A stretch of DNA of 53,451 nt from Candidatus Phocaeicola excrementigallinarum. Its GTDB lineage: Bacteria; Bacteroidota; Bacteroidia; Bacteroidales; Bacteroidaceae. Positions 41,362 through 50,035 of this stretch are shown here, one piece after another (position 1 is the first letter of the stretch; the number at the start of each line of letters is the position of its first letter). The position numbers and the translations under genes are program-made. The notes under the pieces are model-generated. The model was not told where the DNA came from. It searched no databases and was given only the letters and a program-made list of their open reading frames with translations. The stretch lies in NCBI GenBank assembly GCA_019120125.1, contig DWVR01000031.1, positions 1-53,451 of the forward strand. Direction: 5' to 3'.

Positions 41362-42423
41362 TTACTCTCTCATCTGCAGTTTGATGACCTCTCCGATATA
41401 CATTCTATAGGTTTTTGAGGTGTCGATCGATGGGTTGAGTGATTTCAGCTCTTCGGCTGACAGGTCCTGCGACATGGCTTTCTTGCAGGTGATCTGGATA
41501 CTTGCCTGTGCGGACCCGGACGGATAGAACGAGATGATGTAGTTGTCGGCGTGTTCGGCCAGGGCACTGACGGCCACTTTGCTCTGGTCTGTCAGGATAT
41601 AGGCCACATCTTTGTGGAAGAGTTTTCCGAACCCTCCCCAGTTCTCCGCCTTGATCTCCACTTCCTCATCGTTGGATGTGAGGGTGATGCGTCCGGTTGC
41701 GGCAATCTCGTTCAGGTTGGCTGGCAGTTGCGGCAATGTCACTTCTTTCATCTCACCGCTTGTAACCGGCAGGGGCTGTTCCCCTGTGGGGACCGGAACG
41801 GGTGTGGATTGGGTGGAAGCACTTGCTCCGTTCTGTAGGGTCTGTTGTCCGAGAGCATTGGCCGCCGACTGGAGCAGGGCATCCTTCAGGTCGATTGTCT
41901 CCCTGCGGAATTTTCCGCAGATAGGGGCAAGCTTTGTCTTTTTCTTGTTGAGCGCCATGTCGTCCGTAATCCATTCTTCGGCGATATATTTTTGTCCGCC
42001 GTCGCGGTTCTCGTCATACCAGTAGCGGATGCGTGTCATGGTCATGTCGCATGCACCGTCTTTCACCTTGATGAGATACTGGTAATAGATGCGTGTGCGG
42101 TCCAGCGACAGGGCGCTCGAGGAGAATACGATGTATTCCTCGGCGGAAGCGGCGATGTCCCCGTTTTCTTTATCAGTGTAGACCACCTTGCTGAACAGTT
42201 CCCCATCGGGCTTGAAGCGTTCGTCCGCCCATTTGAGCATGATGTCGTACAATTGGGATTTTGACATTGACGGCACCTTGATTTCCTTGCTGAAGCTTAC
42301 CTTGCCTTCTTCGTTGAGTGTGATGGCTCCGGTCAGGTATTTCGGGTCGGAATTGTTTTTCTTGTTGTCGGCGAACCCCCAAAGAGGGAGGACGGCCAAT
42401 AGGATGATTAGATATTTTCTCAT
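41362..42423 (-). CDS. DUF4468 domain protein
   Basis: 353 residues. The signal peptide ends near GFA-DN. TGAITLNEEGKVSFSKEIKVPSMSKSQLYDIMLKW and the following strand region match a DUF4468 domain (about 30-190). A linker with Gln/Ser/Pro leads to a second beta-rich region (about 250-353). Exported, function not known. It is the downstream neighbour of rpiB but separated by a hairpin (42446-42502), so may be transcribed apart. Confidence 0.8.
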   Translation of the reverse strand: MRKYLIILLAVLPLWGFADNKKNNSDPKYLTGAITLNEEGKVSFSKEIKVPSMSKSQLYDIMLKWADERFKPDGELFSKVVYTDKENGDIAASAEEYIVFSSSALSLDRTRIYYQYLIKVKDGACDMTMTRIRYWYDENRDGGQKYIAEEWITDDMALNKKKTKLAPICGKFRRETIDLKDALLQSAANALGQQTLQNGASASTQSTPVPVPTGEQPLPVTSGEMKEVTLPQLPANLNEIAATGRITLTSNDEEVEIKAENWGGFGKLFHKDVAYILTDQSKVAVSALAEHADNYIISFYPSGSAQASIQITCKKAMSQDLSAEELKSLNPSIDTSKTYRMYIGEVIKLQMRE

Positions 42424-42445
42424 GGCTTTAAAAAGATTTTAAGAA

Positions 42446-42502
42446 AAAAGGACGGAACGTGTACTTTCCATTTTCTCTGTATAGACACGGTTCCATCCTT
42501 TT
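42446..42502 (-). terminator. Hairpin after rpiB
   Basis: AAAAGGACGGAAC...GTTCCATCCTTTT forms a stem with one G-T pair and one bulge. On the minus strand it ends the tkt-rpiB transcript. Confidence 0.6.
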
Positions 42503-42529
42503 ATGTTGGTTTGCGACAAAGAACCTGTG

Positions 42530-42964
42530 CTATTTCACGGGTATCTTGTCGATACGTCTCTGATGTCGTCCTCCCTCGAAGGGGGTGTTGAAAAACTCGT
42601 TCATGATTTTGTCGGCCATGTTCGCATCGATGAACCGTCCCGGCATGACCAGTACGTTGGCATCGTTGTGCAGGCGCGACATATGGGCGATTTCAGGCAT
42701 CCAGCACAAGGCGGCACGGATTCCCTGATGCTTGTTCAGTGTCATTCCGATGCCTTCTCCGCTGCCGCAGATGGCGATGCCGGAACAGCATTCTCCTTTT
42801 TCAACGGCAACGGCCAACGGGTGCGCATAGTCGGGATAGTCACAGCTGTCAGGTGTGTAGGTTCCGAAATCCTTATATTCCCATCCTTTGTTTTCCAGCC
42901 ATTGCTTGACGTGCTGTTTCAGCTCAAATCCGGCATGGTCGGATGCAAGTCCAATTACTTTCAT
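42530..42964 (-). CDS. rpiB: Ribose-5-phosphate isomerase B
   Basis: 144 residues. Interconverts ribose-5-phosphate and ribulose-5-phosphate. SDHAGFELK and GIAICGSGEGIGM are the RpiB motifs; TPDSCDYPDYA provides another. Its start overlaps the tkt stop by 3-4 bp, a tight two-gene pentose-phosphate unit. Confidence 0.97.
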   Translation of the reverse strand: MKVIGLASDHAGFELKQHVKQWLENKGWEYKDFGTYTPDSCDYPDYAHPLAVAVEKGECCSGIAICGSGEGIGMTLNKHQGIRAALCWMPEIAHMSRLHNDANVLVMPGRFIDANMADKIMNEFFNTPFEGGRHQRRIDKIPVK

Positions 42965-44979
42965 CAGAGCATCGTCTTTACTTGGTTATACACATTCTCC
43001 GCGGTGAAGCCCAGCTTCTCGTCCAACACCTTGTAAGGAGCGGAGAATCCGAATGACTCCAGTCCCCATACTTTTCCGTTGGCGCCGACCAGTCCCTGCA
43101 GGTTGACGGGCAGTCCTGCAGTGAGCCCGAACACCTTTGCCCCGCTGGGGATGACGCTTTCCTGATATTCCTTGTCTTGGCTGCGGAACAGGCCTTCCGA
43201 CGGAACGGAAACGATGCGGGTCTTTATTCCGTCCTTGCGCAGCAGTTCCGCGCCTGCCACCAATGTGGATACCTCAGAGCCGGAAGCCACCATGATCACG
43301 TCCGGATTCTCGTCAGATCCGGTTACGGTGTACGCGCCTTTCACCGCCTGGACATAGTCGTTTCCTTCCGGAAGCATGCTGACGTTCTGGCGTGACAGGA
43401 TCAGCGCGGTCGGGCTGTCCGTGTTTTCCATGGCCATTCTCCAGCATACTGTCGTCTCTTCCACGTCTGCCGGACGGAGCACGAGCATGGAGTTCTTTCC
43501 GCTGTGGTTCTTCAGTTTTTCCATCAGGCGGATCTGAGCCTCCTGTTCCACCGGCTCATGGGTAGGACCGTCCTCTCCTACGCGGAACGCGTCGTGTGTC
43601 CAGATGAACTTGACGGGCAGTTCCATCAGCGCGGCCATGCGGACAGCCGGTTTCATATAGTCGGAGAATACGAAGAATGTGCCGCATGCGGCGATCACTC
43701 CGCCGTGAAGGGCCATTCCGATGCAGCAGCATGCCATTGTCAGTTCGGCAACGCCTGCCTGAAGGAACGCTCCGCTGAAGTCTCCGGAGACGAATGCGTG
43801 GGTTTGCTTCAGGAACCCGTCGGTCTTGTCAGAGTTCGACAAGTCGGCCGAAGCACAGATCATGTTGGGCACCTGACGCGCCAGAACGCCCAGTACGTTG
43901 GCCGAGGCGTTGCGTGTGGCGTCTCCCGCTTTTTGCTGGATGTGTTCCCAGTCCACTTTGGGTGCTGTGCCGCTGAACCATACTTTCAGCTGCTCCGCTT
44001 TTTCCGGGTTGGCGGCGGCCCAGGCATTCTCTTCTTCGTGGCGGACTGCCACAATCTGTTTCAGTTCTGCCTCGCGTCTTGCGTACATTTCTTTCACGTC
44101 ATCGAAAATGACAAACGGATTTTCAGGGTCGCCACCCAGATTGATGATGGTATTGGTGTAGGCCCCGTCGCCCAACGGTGCGCCGTGGGTCTTGCAGCTG
44201 TGCTCGTATGAGGTGTTGTCGGCCTTGCGCGCGCCTTTGCCCATGACGCAACGGCCGATGATCAGGGTCGGACGTTTGTCTTCCGCCTTGGCCGCGTCGA
44301 GCGCCTTGCGGATCTCGTCACAGTCGTTGCCGTCAATCTGTATCACGTTCCATCCCCATGCGCGGTATTTCATGGCCGTATCCTCCGAGGTCACGGCGTT
44401 CGTCTCTGTGGAAAGCTGGATGTCGTTCGCGTCATAAAACATGATCAGGTTGTCCAGCCCCAGATAGCCGGCGATGCGTCCGCTGCCTTGGGAGATCTCT
44501 TCCTGTACGCCTCCGTCAGAGATGTATGCGTAGATGGTTTCTTTCTTGAATGTGGGGTTGCCGGTGCGCGCCGCAAGGAATTTTGCGGCGATGGCGGCTC
44601 CTACGGCGAATGTGTGTCCCTGTCCCAGCGGACCGGAGGTGTTCTCTATGCCTCGCTCCACGTCCACTTCAGGGTGTCCCGGAGTGGGGGAGCCCCATTG
44701 GCGTAATTGTTTCAGCTCGTCTATGGAGAATTTCCCGATGAAGGCGAGCTGGGCGTACAGCATCGGGGACATATGTCCGGGATCGAGGAAGAAGCGGTCC
44801 CGTCCTTCCCATTTGGGATTCTGTGGGTCATACTGCAAATATTCGGAATAGAGCACGTTGATGAAGTCGGCTCCACCCATCGCACCACCCGGATGTCCGG
44901 ATTTTGCTTTTTCCACCATGGAAGCAGCCAGAATACGGATATTGTCAGCTGCATGGTTCATTGTTTGTTTGCTGTTCAT
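42964..44979 (-). CDS. tkt: Transketolase
   Basis: 671 residues from the ATG at 44979. Thiamine-diphosphate enzyme of the non-oxidative pentose phosphate pathway. KAKSGHPGGAMGGADF, YISDGGVQEEISQGSGRIAG (cofactor-binding region), and GEDGPTHEPVEQEAQIRLM mark the three domains in the usual order. The frame is open upstream, but those codons look like leader DNA. A minus-strand TAACTTTG (45007-45014) lies about 28 bp upstream. Confidence 0.97.
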   Translation of the reverse strand: MNSKQTMNHAADNIRILAASMVEKAKSGHPGGAMGGADFINVLYSEYLQYDPQNPKWEGRDRFFLDPGHMSPMLYAQLAFIGKFSIDELKQLRQWGSPTPGHPEVDVERGIENTSGPLGQGHTFAVGAAIAAKFLAARTGNPTFKKETIYAYISDGGVQEEISQGSGRIAGYLGLDNLIMFYDANDIQLSTETNAVTSEDTAMKYRAWGWNVIQIDGNDCDEIRKALDAAKAEDKRPTLIIGRCVMGKGARKADNTSYEHSCKTHGAPLGDGAYTNTIINLGGDPENPFVIFDDVKEMYARREAELKQIVAVRHEEENAWAAANPEKAEQLKVWFSGTAPKVDWEHIQQKAGDATRNASANVLGVLARQVPNMICASADLSNSDKTDGFLKQTHAFVSGDFSGAFLQAGVAELTMACCCIGMALHGGVIAACGTFFVFSDYMKPAVRMAALMELPVKFIWTHDAFRVGEDGPTHEPVEQEAQIRLMEKLKNHSGKNSMLVLRPADVEETTVCWRMAMENTDSPTALILSRQNVSMLPEGNDYVQAVKGAYTVTGSDENPDVIMVASGSEVSTLVAGAELLRKDGIKTRIVSVPSEGLFRSQDKEYQESVIPSGAKVFGLTAGLPVNLQGLVGANGKVWGLESFGFSAPYKVLDEKLGFTAENVYNQVKTML

Positions 44980-45006
44980 GTTGATTAGGATTGATGATTT
45001 TGAGGG

Positions 45007-45014
45007 CAAAGTTA
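45007..45014 (-). promoter_or_regulatory. -7 element (TAACTTTG) for tkt-rpiB
   Basis: Fits TAnnTTTG on the minus strand. A -33 element at normal spacing is not visible. Confidence 0.55.
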
Positions 45015-45825
45015 ATTCTTTATACGCAAATAATCACGTCTGTCAGGTCTCTTTTTGCGCCAAATGTCATTTTGCCCTTGTTTTTCGTCTGTCTGGATTT
45101 AAAATGACGATGGTTTCCGGGAGTGGAATCGGTCGGTCTCACTTCCGGAAAGACGGATTTGCCATGTGAACACAATGCTGCTTTTTCTGGTATAATGCTT
45201 TCAGTATGTTTGTAGAGTCGTGATTTTTGTGACCGGGACCTTGTGGAATCTTGCCCTGTTAGAGTGGGTTCCTTAATAAATATTAATGGAGTCCCCCTCT
45301 CAGAGGCCTTGTGGAAGGGGTTACCCCTAAAAGTTGTAGTGGAAAAGGTGACGGTTTATCCCAGAAAACGTCCTGACATTTCCTGAAAAACGTCTTGATA
45401 TTCCTTGAAAAACGTCTTGACACTTCGGGGCAAACACCGAAGCGTTTGACTTTTGCCTCTTAAAGGCGTACTTTTTTCTCTGGAATGCTTTGTGAAATGT
45501 ATATTTGTTGTGTGATAAAATGGTGGCTGTTTGTTTTATTTATGATATTATGTGATTTTGTATTTGGTATATATGTCGCTTTTGTGTGGTAAATATGTAT
45601 ATGTGGTTTCTTTTTGAAAAAGCTCCAGACGTTCTCCTTTTGATTTTTCTCTTCTTCCGGCATTCGGGTCCGGAAAATGAGATTCTCAGCGTTTCGGATT
45701 ATCATTTTGTCAGATTGAAACCATTGGCCTGTGCGTCCAGCCGCACCAAGCCAAAGTTTCATTTGGCGGTGGAACAGAGGTGGAGGAAATGAAAAACGGA
45801 CATGCGCAAGCGTGGCATGCCATCC
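45015..45825. other. Gene-free 811-bp region with a repeat array
   Basis: Contains the second 22-bp repeat array (45343-45430), a G/C-rich imperfect hairpin at 45290-45330 and AT-rich DNA around 45460-45640. Short open frames occur on both strands between 45460 and 45825, but none shows a recognisable protein or a start I can support. Confidence 0.6.
45343..45430. repeat. Tandem 22-bp repeats (array 2)
   Basis: Three clear units start at 45365, 45387 and 45409, with a degenerate one at 45343. Each is 22 bp and the clear ones begin AAAACGTC(C/T)TGA. They share the AAAACG...TGA core with array 1 at 19109-19196, but the CGTTT half of the palindrome is mostly lost. Confidence 0.85.
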
Positions 45826-45915
45826 TTAACTGAACTCCTGATGAACATCCGCAAGATGCTGGCGGAACATATCACGGATGAACGCATCCCATTTCTCTAT
45901 AGGCAAATCTTTTAT
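45826..45915 (-). pseudogene. 29-codon open stretch just after the aldo/keto reductase stop
   Basis: Directly downstream of the TAA that ends the reductase, the same frame stays open for 29 codons (IKDLPIEKWDAFIRDMFRQ... ending EFS) before a TAA at 45826-45828. It has protein-like composition and no start upstream. It may be a C-terminal remnant of a lost gene. No family was recognised and it may be chance. Confidence 0.3.
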
Positions 45916-46734
45916 TTACCATCCGGCAAGATGAATTTTATACGTTGGGGCAGGAAAAGCCTTGTCTATGTCTTTCAGGTCTTCTTCTGTGAGGGCAAGG
46001 TCGAGACTTTGGGCGTTTTCTTCCACGTGGGCGATGCTGCTGGCCTTCGGTATGGCGATGACATTGCCGGTTCGCACAATCCATGACAGCATGACCTGCG
46101 TCGGGGTCGCATCGTGCCTGTGGGCTATCTCTGTCAATGTCTTGTGGTTGCGTAACCGTCCTTCGCCCAAAGGTGTGTAGGCCATGACGGGAATCTTATG
46201 CTGCCCACTCCACGGGATGAGGTCGTACTCGATGCCACGGTCTTTCAAGTTATAAAGTACCTGATTGGCTGCGCAATCCTTGCCATGCGGCAAAGCAATG
46301 ATGTGTTCCATATCATCCACGTCCAAATTGCTCATGCCCCATTGTCGTATTTTCCCCTCTTGTTGCAGTTCTACCAAGGCGCGGACGGTTTCGGAGAATG
46401 AGTAATGTCCAATCCAATGCAGCAGATAGAGGTCAATGTAGTCCGTGCCGAGTCGCCGCAAGCTTCGCTCGCAAGCTCGTTTCGTTCCCTCATAACTGGC
46501 ATTGCTTGGCAGGACTTTGCTGACAATGAACGCCTTGTCGCGGCAATCGCGCACAGCTTCTCCCACAAGATCTTCTGTGCCATACATTTCCGCAGTGTCA
46601 ATCAAGGTTAGTCCAAGGTCGATGCCCCGGCGTAGCGCTTGTATCTCCTCTGTGCGTCGATGCCCCATTTGGTAAGTACCTTGCCCGAGCGGGCATACCT
46701 GCTGCCCGTCTCGGAAAGTAATCATTTTTCTCAT
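45916..46734 (-). CDS. Aldo/keto reductase
   Basis: 272 residues. A TIM-barrel NADPH reductase with catalytic residues visible in order: Asp and Tyr in DTAEMYG, Lys in FIVSKVLP, His in LYLLHWIGHY. The NADP-binding end is IPKASSIAHVEENAQS. It reduces aldehydes or ketones; the substrate is unknown. The start ATG at 46734 overlaps the stop of the hydrolase upstream by 4 bp. Neighbours point to an oxidative-stress or xenobiotic gene set. Confidence 0.92.
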   Translation of the reverse strand: MRKMITFRDGQQVCPLGQGTYQMGHRRTEEIQALRRGIDLGLTLIDTAEMYGTEDLVGEAVRDCRDKAFIVSKVLPSNASYEGTKRACERSLRRLGTDYIDLYLLHWIGHYSFSETVRALVELQQEGKIRQWGMSNLDVDDMEHIIALPHGKDCAANQVLYNLKDRGIEYDLIPWSGQHKIPVMAYTPLGEGRLRNHKTLTEIAHRHDATPTQVMLSWIVRTGNVIAIPKASSIAHVEENAQSLDLALTEEDLKDIDKAFPAPTYKIHLAGW

Positions 46735-47825
46735 TTCAGATATTCCGTAAAGAAATCTTCTATGGCATCGAAAGGAATCTTGTCGAAGTTGTCATACAAG
46801 TCCGTATGGTTCGCCCCGGGAATGACCATAAAAATCTTGTTGTTTTCTTTGCCGGGGACGACCGTTAATCTCTTATAGGCGTCGCTGCCAAAATAGAAAG
46901 AGTGAGCCTTCTCACCGTGTACGATCATCACCGCGTTTTCTATCTCTCCGGCACGACTCATCAGTGGGAAATTAATCCAAGGAATTGGCGAAGTTGCATT
47001 GCGTCCGTCGTTGGAATTAAGAGAACGCGGATGGTAACCCCGTTGGGTCTTGTAGTAATCGTGATAGTCCCGGAGGTATTGGGGAGCATCATCGGGAAGC
47101 ACTTCGGGAACACCGCCACCCAGTTTGGGGGTGCCGTTCCGATAATCTTCCGTCCGTTGTGCAGCCAGCATCTCTCTCTGAAATTTACGTGCTTCTGCAT
47201 TGTCATCAGCATCAAAATAGCCATTGGCACTTACACGACTCATGTCATACATGGTCGAGGCCAATGTAGCCTTGATGCGTGGGTCGGCAGCAGCGGCATT
47301 GATAGCAAGACCTCCCCAACCGCATATGCCTATAATCCCCACTTTCTCCGGTTCCACATCTGGGCTGGTAACCAAATAATCTACCGCTGCGCAGAAGTCT
47401 TCTGTATTGATGTCCGGTGATGTCATATAACGCGGATAACCTCCGCTTTCGCCAGTAAATGAAGGATCGAAGGCAATGGTGACAAACCCTCTTTTTGCCA
47501 TTTCCTGTGCATACAGTCCGGCCGCCTGTTCCTTTACTGCGCCGAAGGGACCGCACACCGCGATTGCCGGCAATTTATCGTCAACGCCTTTCGGTTTATA
47601 TTTGTCGGCTGCAAGCGTGATGCCGTAACGGTTAATAAATGCCACTTTGCTGTGTTCTACTTGGTCACTTTTGGGAAAAGTTTTGTCCCATTCTTGAGTT
47701 AATTCCAATTTTTCTTCCATAATGTTTTTCGTATTAAGTTGATTTTCTTGTGCCATAAGACCGCCCGTTCCACAGAAGCAGGCGAATAAGGCAGTGCCGA
47801 TTGATTTCATTGCAGTTTTTTTCAT
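46731..47825 (-). CDS. Exported dienelactone-hydrolase-like enzyme
   Basis: 364 residues with a signal peptide (TALFACFCGTGGLMA-QE). An alpha/beta hydrolase with the nucleophile elbow GICGWGG, where the nucleophile would be Cys, as in dienelactone hydrolases. AVCGPFGAVKEQAAGLYAQEMAKRG and SFTGESGGYPR are also characteristic, and the end has a His (PGANHTDLYD) for the triad. Substrate not known. It lies between the aldo/keto reductase and a truncated lipoprotein gene; overlaps suggest one operon. Confidence 0.88.
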   Translation of the reverse strand: MKKTAMKSIGTALFACFCGTGGLMAQENQLNTKNIMEEKLELTQEWDKTFPKSDQVEHSKVAFINRYGITLAADKYKPKGVDDKLPAIAVCGPFGAVKEQAAGLYAQEMAKRGFVTIAFDPSFTGESGGYPRYMTSPDINTEDFCAAVDYLVTSPDVEPEKVGIIGICGWGGLAINAAAADPRIKATLASTMYDMSRVSANGYFDADDNAEARKFQREMLAAQRTEDYRNGTPKLGGGVPEVLPDDAPQYLRDYHDYYKTQRGYHPRSLNSNDGRNATSPIPWINFPLMSRAGEIENAVMIVHGEKAHSFYFGSDAYKRLTVVPGKENNKIFMVIPGANHTDLYDNFDKIPFDAIEDFFTEYLK

Positions 47826-48040
47826 ATTTCTCCCTTCTTTTTATAAATTGATATAAAGCCTTGTCTTCTGTTCTGGTCGAACGGTCCGTCATCGCTTGTA
47901 ATGGTATCGTCCTTGTTTTCATCGCTATCATTGGTGGTTTCATTTTCTGTCACAGACTGATGCGTTCCATCCGTACCGCAGGCGTTTGCTGAAAAAGCCA
48001 AGCAGCAAAGCATCATGAAGGATAGCAATTTCTTTCTCAT
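47822..48040 (-). pseudogene. Truncated lipoprotein gene
   Basis: 72 residues: lipoprotein signal with lipobox ending FSANAC, an acidic Thr/Asn/Asp-rich linker (TENETTNDSDENKDDTITSD), then a basic tail ending at a TGA that overlaps the next ATG. Nothing folded follows the linker. In related clusters a cyclophilin-like domain usually follows such a start (from memory), so this looks like an N-terminal relic. A minus-strand TATCTTTG at 48073-48080 shows that it still has a promoter. Confidence 0.55.
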
Positions 48041-48072
48041 GATATTCTATTTTTTAATTTCTTATCACGATG

Positions 48073-48080
48073 CAAAGATA
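48073..48080 (-). promoter_or_regulatory. -7 element (TATCTTTG) of the hydrolase/reductase operon
   Basis: Fits TAnnTTTG on the minus strand, 33 bp before the lipoprotein ATG at 48040. Confidence 0.55.
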
Positions 48081-48168
48081 TGCCGAAAAAGTTGCAGTAT
48101 AATTGCTGTAAAGCTCAAATAGTATTGTTGAAAAGTTCAATTATATACAGAGATAATGGCATAAAAAA

Positions 48169-48195
48169 GCCCTGACAATCCGGAATCATCAGGGC
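48169..48195 (-). terminator. Rho-independent terminator, minus strand
   Basis: GCCCTGA (48169-48175) pairs with TCAGGGC (48189-48195); on the minus strand it is followed by TTTTTT. It lies 24 bp after the stop of the remnant at 48219-48323, which it probably once served. Today it insulates the hydrolase operon. Confidence 0.8.
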
Positions 48196-48218
48196 ATTTA
48201 CTTTCTTAGTCAAAATTT

Positions 48219-48323
48219 TTACCGATAAGCTTTTTCAAAAATACCCACACAATCCTCATACGACATTTCGTAAGGGTTGGCGGCAAAAAGTCCGCCTATT
48301 GTTTCACGGGTGTTGCGTGCCGG
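48219..48323 (-). pseudogene. 3' remnant, possibly of an iron-containing alcohol dehydrogenase
   Basis: A 34-codon open stretch on the minus strand with no start codon ends at TAA 48219-48221. It contains GGLFAANPYEMSYEDCVGIFEKAYR. The final helix pattern resembles the C-terminus of iron-containing alcohol dehydrogenases, but the match is from memory and weak. A proper terminator follows it, which supports a decayed gene end. Confidence 0.4.
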
Positions 48324-48402
48324 TTATCCCGTTGAATAATGGGGGATATGTTTGCCTTACTCCTTGATCTTCCGTATATTCGCAAAACAAAAAAGACAAA
48401 AT

Positions 48403-48966
48403 ATGAGCGACTTTAATCCATATATCAAGCAGATAGATGCCGATTCCCTTAAAGAACTGTGCATCAGGTACGGAGAACTGTGTATTTTCCGGAAAGGCGA
48501 GTACCTGATTAGAGAAGGAGATGTTTATCCTTATTTTGGCTTTATCGAAACGGGAATCTTTAAATACGTCAGCGTCAATAAAACCGAAAACCGCCAGTAC
48601 AACACGGGCTTTGCCTTTCCCGGCGAGTTTGTCGCCGACTATCCTGCATGCATCTATGGCATGCGTTCGGAAACTAACATACAAGCCTTGACCCGAAGTG
48701 AAATCTATATTTGTCCATCCGAACAGCTTACCGCCCTTTACGGCCAACAGTCCGGCATCGCCCGCATCAACGCTGAGCAGCTTTTCCTGCAAACCTATTC
48801 GCGTTACCTGGACCTTTACCGCCTCACGCCCGAAGAACGCTACCTCCAGTTGTTGAATCGATGCCCGGATATCCTGCAATCTGTCCCGCTGAAAGAAATA
48901 GCTTCTTACCTGATGATAACGCCCACGCATATGAGCCGTATTCGCCGGAAACAACTTTTCGGCTGA
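48403..48966 (+). CDS. Crp/Fnr family transcriptional regulator
   Basis: 187 residues from ATG 48403. A cyclic-nucleotide-binding-like beta-roll (about 10-120, with YLIREGDVYPYFGFIETGIFKYV) precedes a long helix and a C-terminal HTH (PLKEIASYLMITPTHMSRIRRKQ). No Cys-rich N-terminus of the FNR type is seen, so an iron-sulfur sensor is unlikely. It is the divergent neighbour of the hydrolase/reductase operon and may control it. Confidence 0.88.
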   Translation: MSDFNPYIKQIDADSLKELCIRYGELCIFRKGEYLIREGDVYPYFGFIETGIFKYVSVNKTENRQYNTGFAFPGEFVADYPACIYGMRSETNIQALTRSEIYICPSEQLTALYGQQSGIARINAEQLFLQTYSRYLDLYRLTPEERYLQLLNRCPDILQSVPLKEIASYLMITPTHMSRIRRKQLFG

Positions 48967-49050
48967 CGAAGCTTTCAACATAGGTTGAGAAACCGTGCCA
49001 ATGAGAATATCTTTTTCCTGAGCTTTCCTTTTTCTAAAAACTTATTCATA

Positions 49051-49058
49051 TATATTTG
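49051..49058 (+). promoter_or_regulatory. -7 element (TATATTTG)
   Basis: Fits TAnnTTTG, 27 bp before the DUF4377-type gene. Confidence 0.55.
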
Positions 49059-49084
49059 CGCATAACATACTAACTCGCAGAAAT

Positions 49085-49711
49085 ATGAAAACGAAACTTT
49101 TCTTATCCTTATTCGCTCTCTTCGTCCTGACTAGTTGCCTTAACGACGACACGCCAGAGGACAAAGTGGAAACCATGAACATGGCGATTTCCGCCATGAC
49201 TTACATCGACAGCCCGGTTATGGCAAACTACCCGATAGAAGGGATGCGGGCAAAAGTGGGGAACGATACGGACTACCAGTTCATGGCTTTCAACCAAATA
49301 GAAGGCTTTACTTTCAAGCCGGGCTATGCGTATGAATTGCGAGTGGAACGAACAACGTTGGGCAACCCGCCCGCCGATGCCAGCCGATATACCTACAAAC
49401 TCATAGATGAGCTTTTGAAACACCCCGTCGAATGTACACGGGAAACGGTTCGACTGTATGTCTCTGCTGAAATGGGAAACTATGATTGGGGAATCCCGCA
49501 AATGGACGATGCGCACTGCATGAAAATCCGCGAGTCGGTAAATGTGGGCTGGACGAACGTCCCTTTCAACAAAATCGAGGGCTTCACCTACGAGGACGGA
49601 AACGCCTACGAACTTTCGGTGGAGAAAATCACTCTCCACGCCCAGCCAACGGACGATCGTTGCCAAACCGTGCAATATGTCCTGCAAGAAATCATTTCGC
49701 AGAACAAATAA
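49085..49711 (+). CDS. Lipoprotein with two DUF4377-like modules
   Basis: 208 residues. The signal ends with a lipobox at VLTSC (Cys18). Two similar halves follow: MRAKVGNDTDYQFMAFNQIEGFTFKPGYAYELRVERTT and MKIRESVNVGWTNVPFNKIEGFTYEDGNAYELSVEKIT. Both have the IEGFTY/F-x-GYAYEL-V pattern of DUF4377. So it is a tandem duplication of one small beta domain. Exported; role unknown. DUF4377 proteins are often linked with heat-shock HslJ-like domains in annotation, which I treat only as context. Followed by a weak hairpin (49741-49768). Confidence 0.8.
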   Translation: MKTKLFLSLFALFVLTSCLNDDTPEDKVETMNMAISAMTYIDSPVMANYPIEGMRAKVGNDTDYQFMAFNQIEGFTFKPGYAYELRVERTTLGNPPADASRYTYKLIDELLKHPVECTRETVRLYVSAEMGNYDWGIPQMDDAHCMKIRESVNVGWTNVPFNKIEGFTYEDGNAYELSVEKITLHAQPTDDRCQTVQYVLQEIISQNK

Positions 49712-49740
49712 CTGCTGCATTTCATGAACAGGATGTTAGT

Positions 49741-49768
49741 CCCTGCCGACCCCTTTCTGGCCGCAGGG
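49741..49768 (+). terminator. Probable terminator after the DUF4377 gene
   Basis: CCCTGC with GCAGGG around a 16-nt loop, then CCTTGTTGTTTT. Short stem; moderate support. Confidence 0.5.
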
Positions 49769-49786
49769 GCCTTGTTGTTTTCCTAT

Positions 49787-50035
49787 TCATAAATCTTTTG
49801 TCCACGTCAAAATTTCTTTCTGAAGTAATTCGGACTTTTCTTTTCCTTGAAACATTTTCTCAATGGCATAACGGAAAAAAGCAATATAGTTCCATGATTC
49901 CCAGTTTCTGAGAGTGTGTCAAATCGGTTCAAAACAGTCATGTAACTGTCCATCCATGCGTTTGTCCGTTTCCATGAAGTATCGTTCCCGATACAATAAT
50001 TCATCAATGTACATTTGCCAATAGGTTTCCGTCAT
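49787..50035 (-). pseudogene. Small gene with an in-frame TGA
   Basis: A frame of 82 codons from ATG 50035 to TGA 49787-49789 is interrupted once, by TGA at 49919-49921. Both sides have protein-like composition: MTETYWQMYIDELLYRERYF... before, HTLRNWESWNYIAFFRYAIEK... after. It overlaps the small frame upstream (50004-50180) by 32 bp. Likely a decayed gene; family not recognised. Confidence 0.45.

Noticed and set aside
45460-45792. Overlapping short frames on both strands
   Set aside because: They have no recognisable motif, start signals are poor, and the DNA is AT-rich. Either strand can be read open by chance.
49919-49921. Selenocysteine at an in-frame TGA
   Set aside because: No SECIS-like hairpin was noticed after the codon and the gene sits in a decaying region. 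The neighbouring residues give no redox motif.
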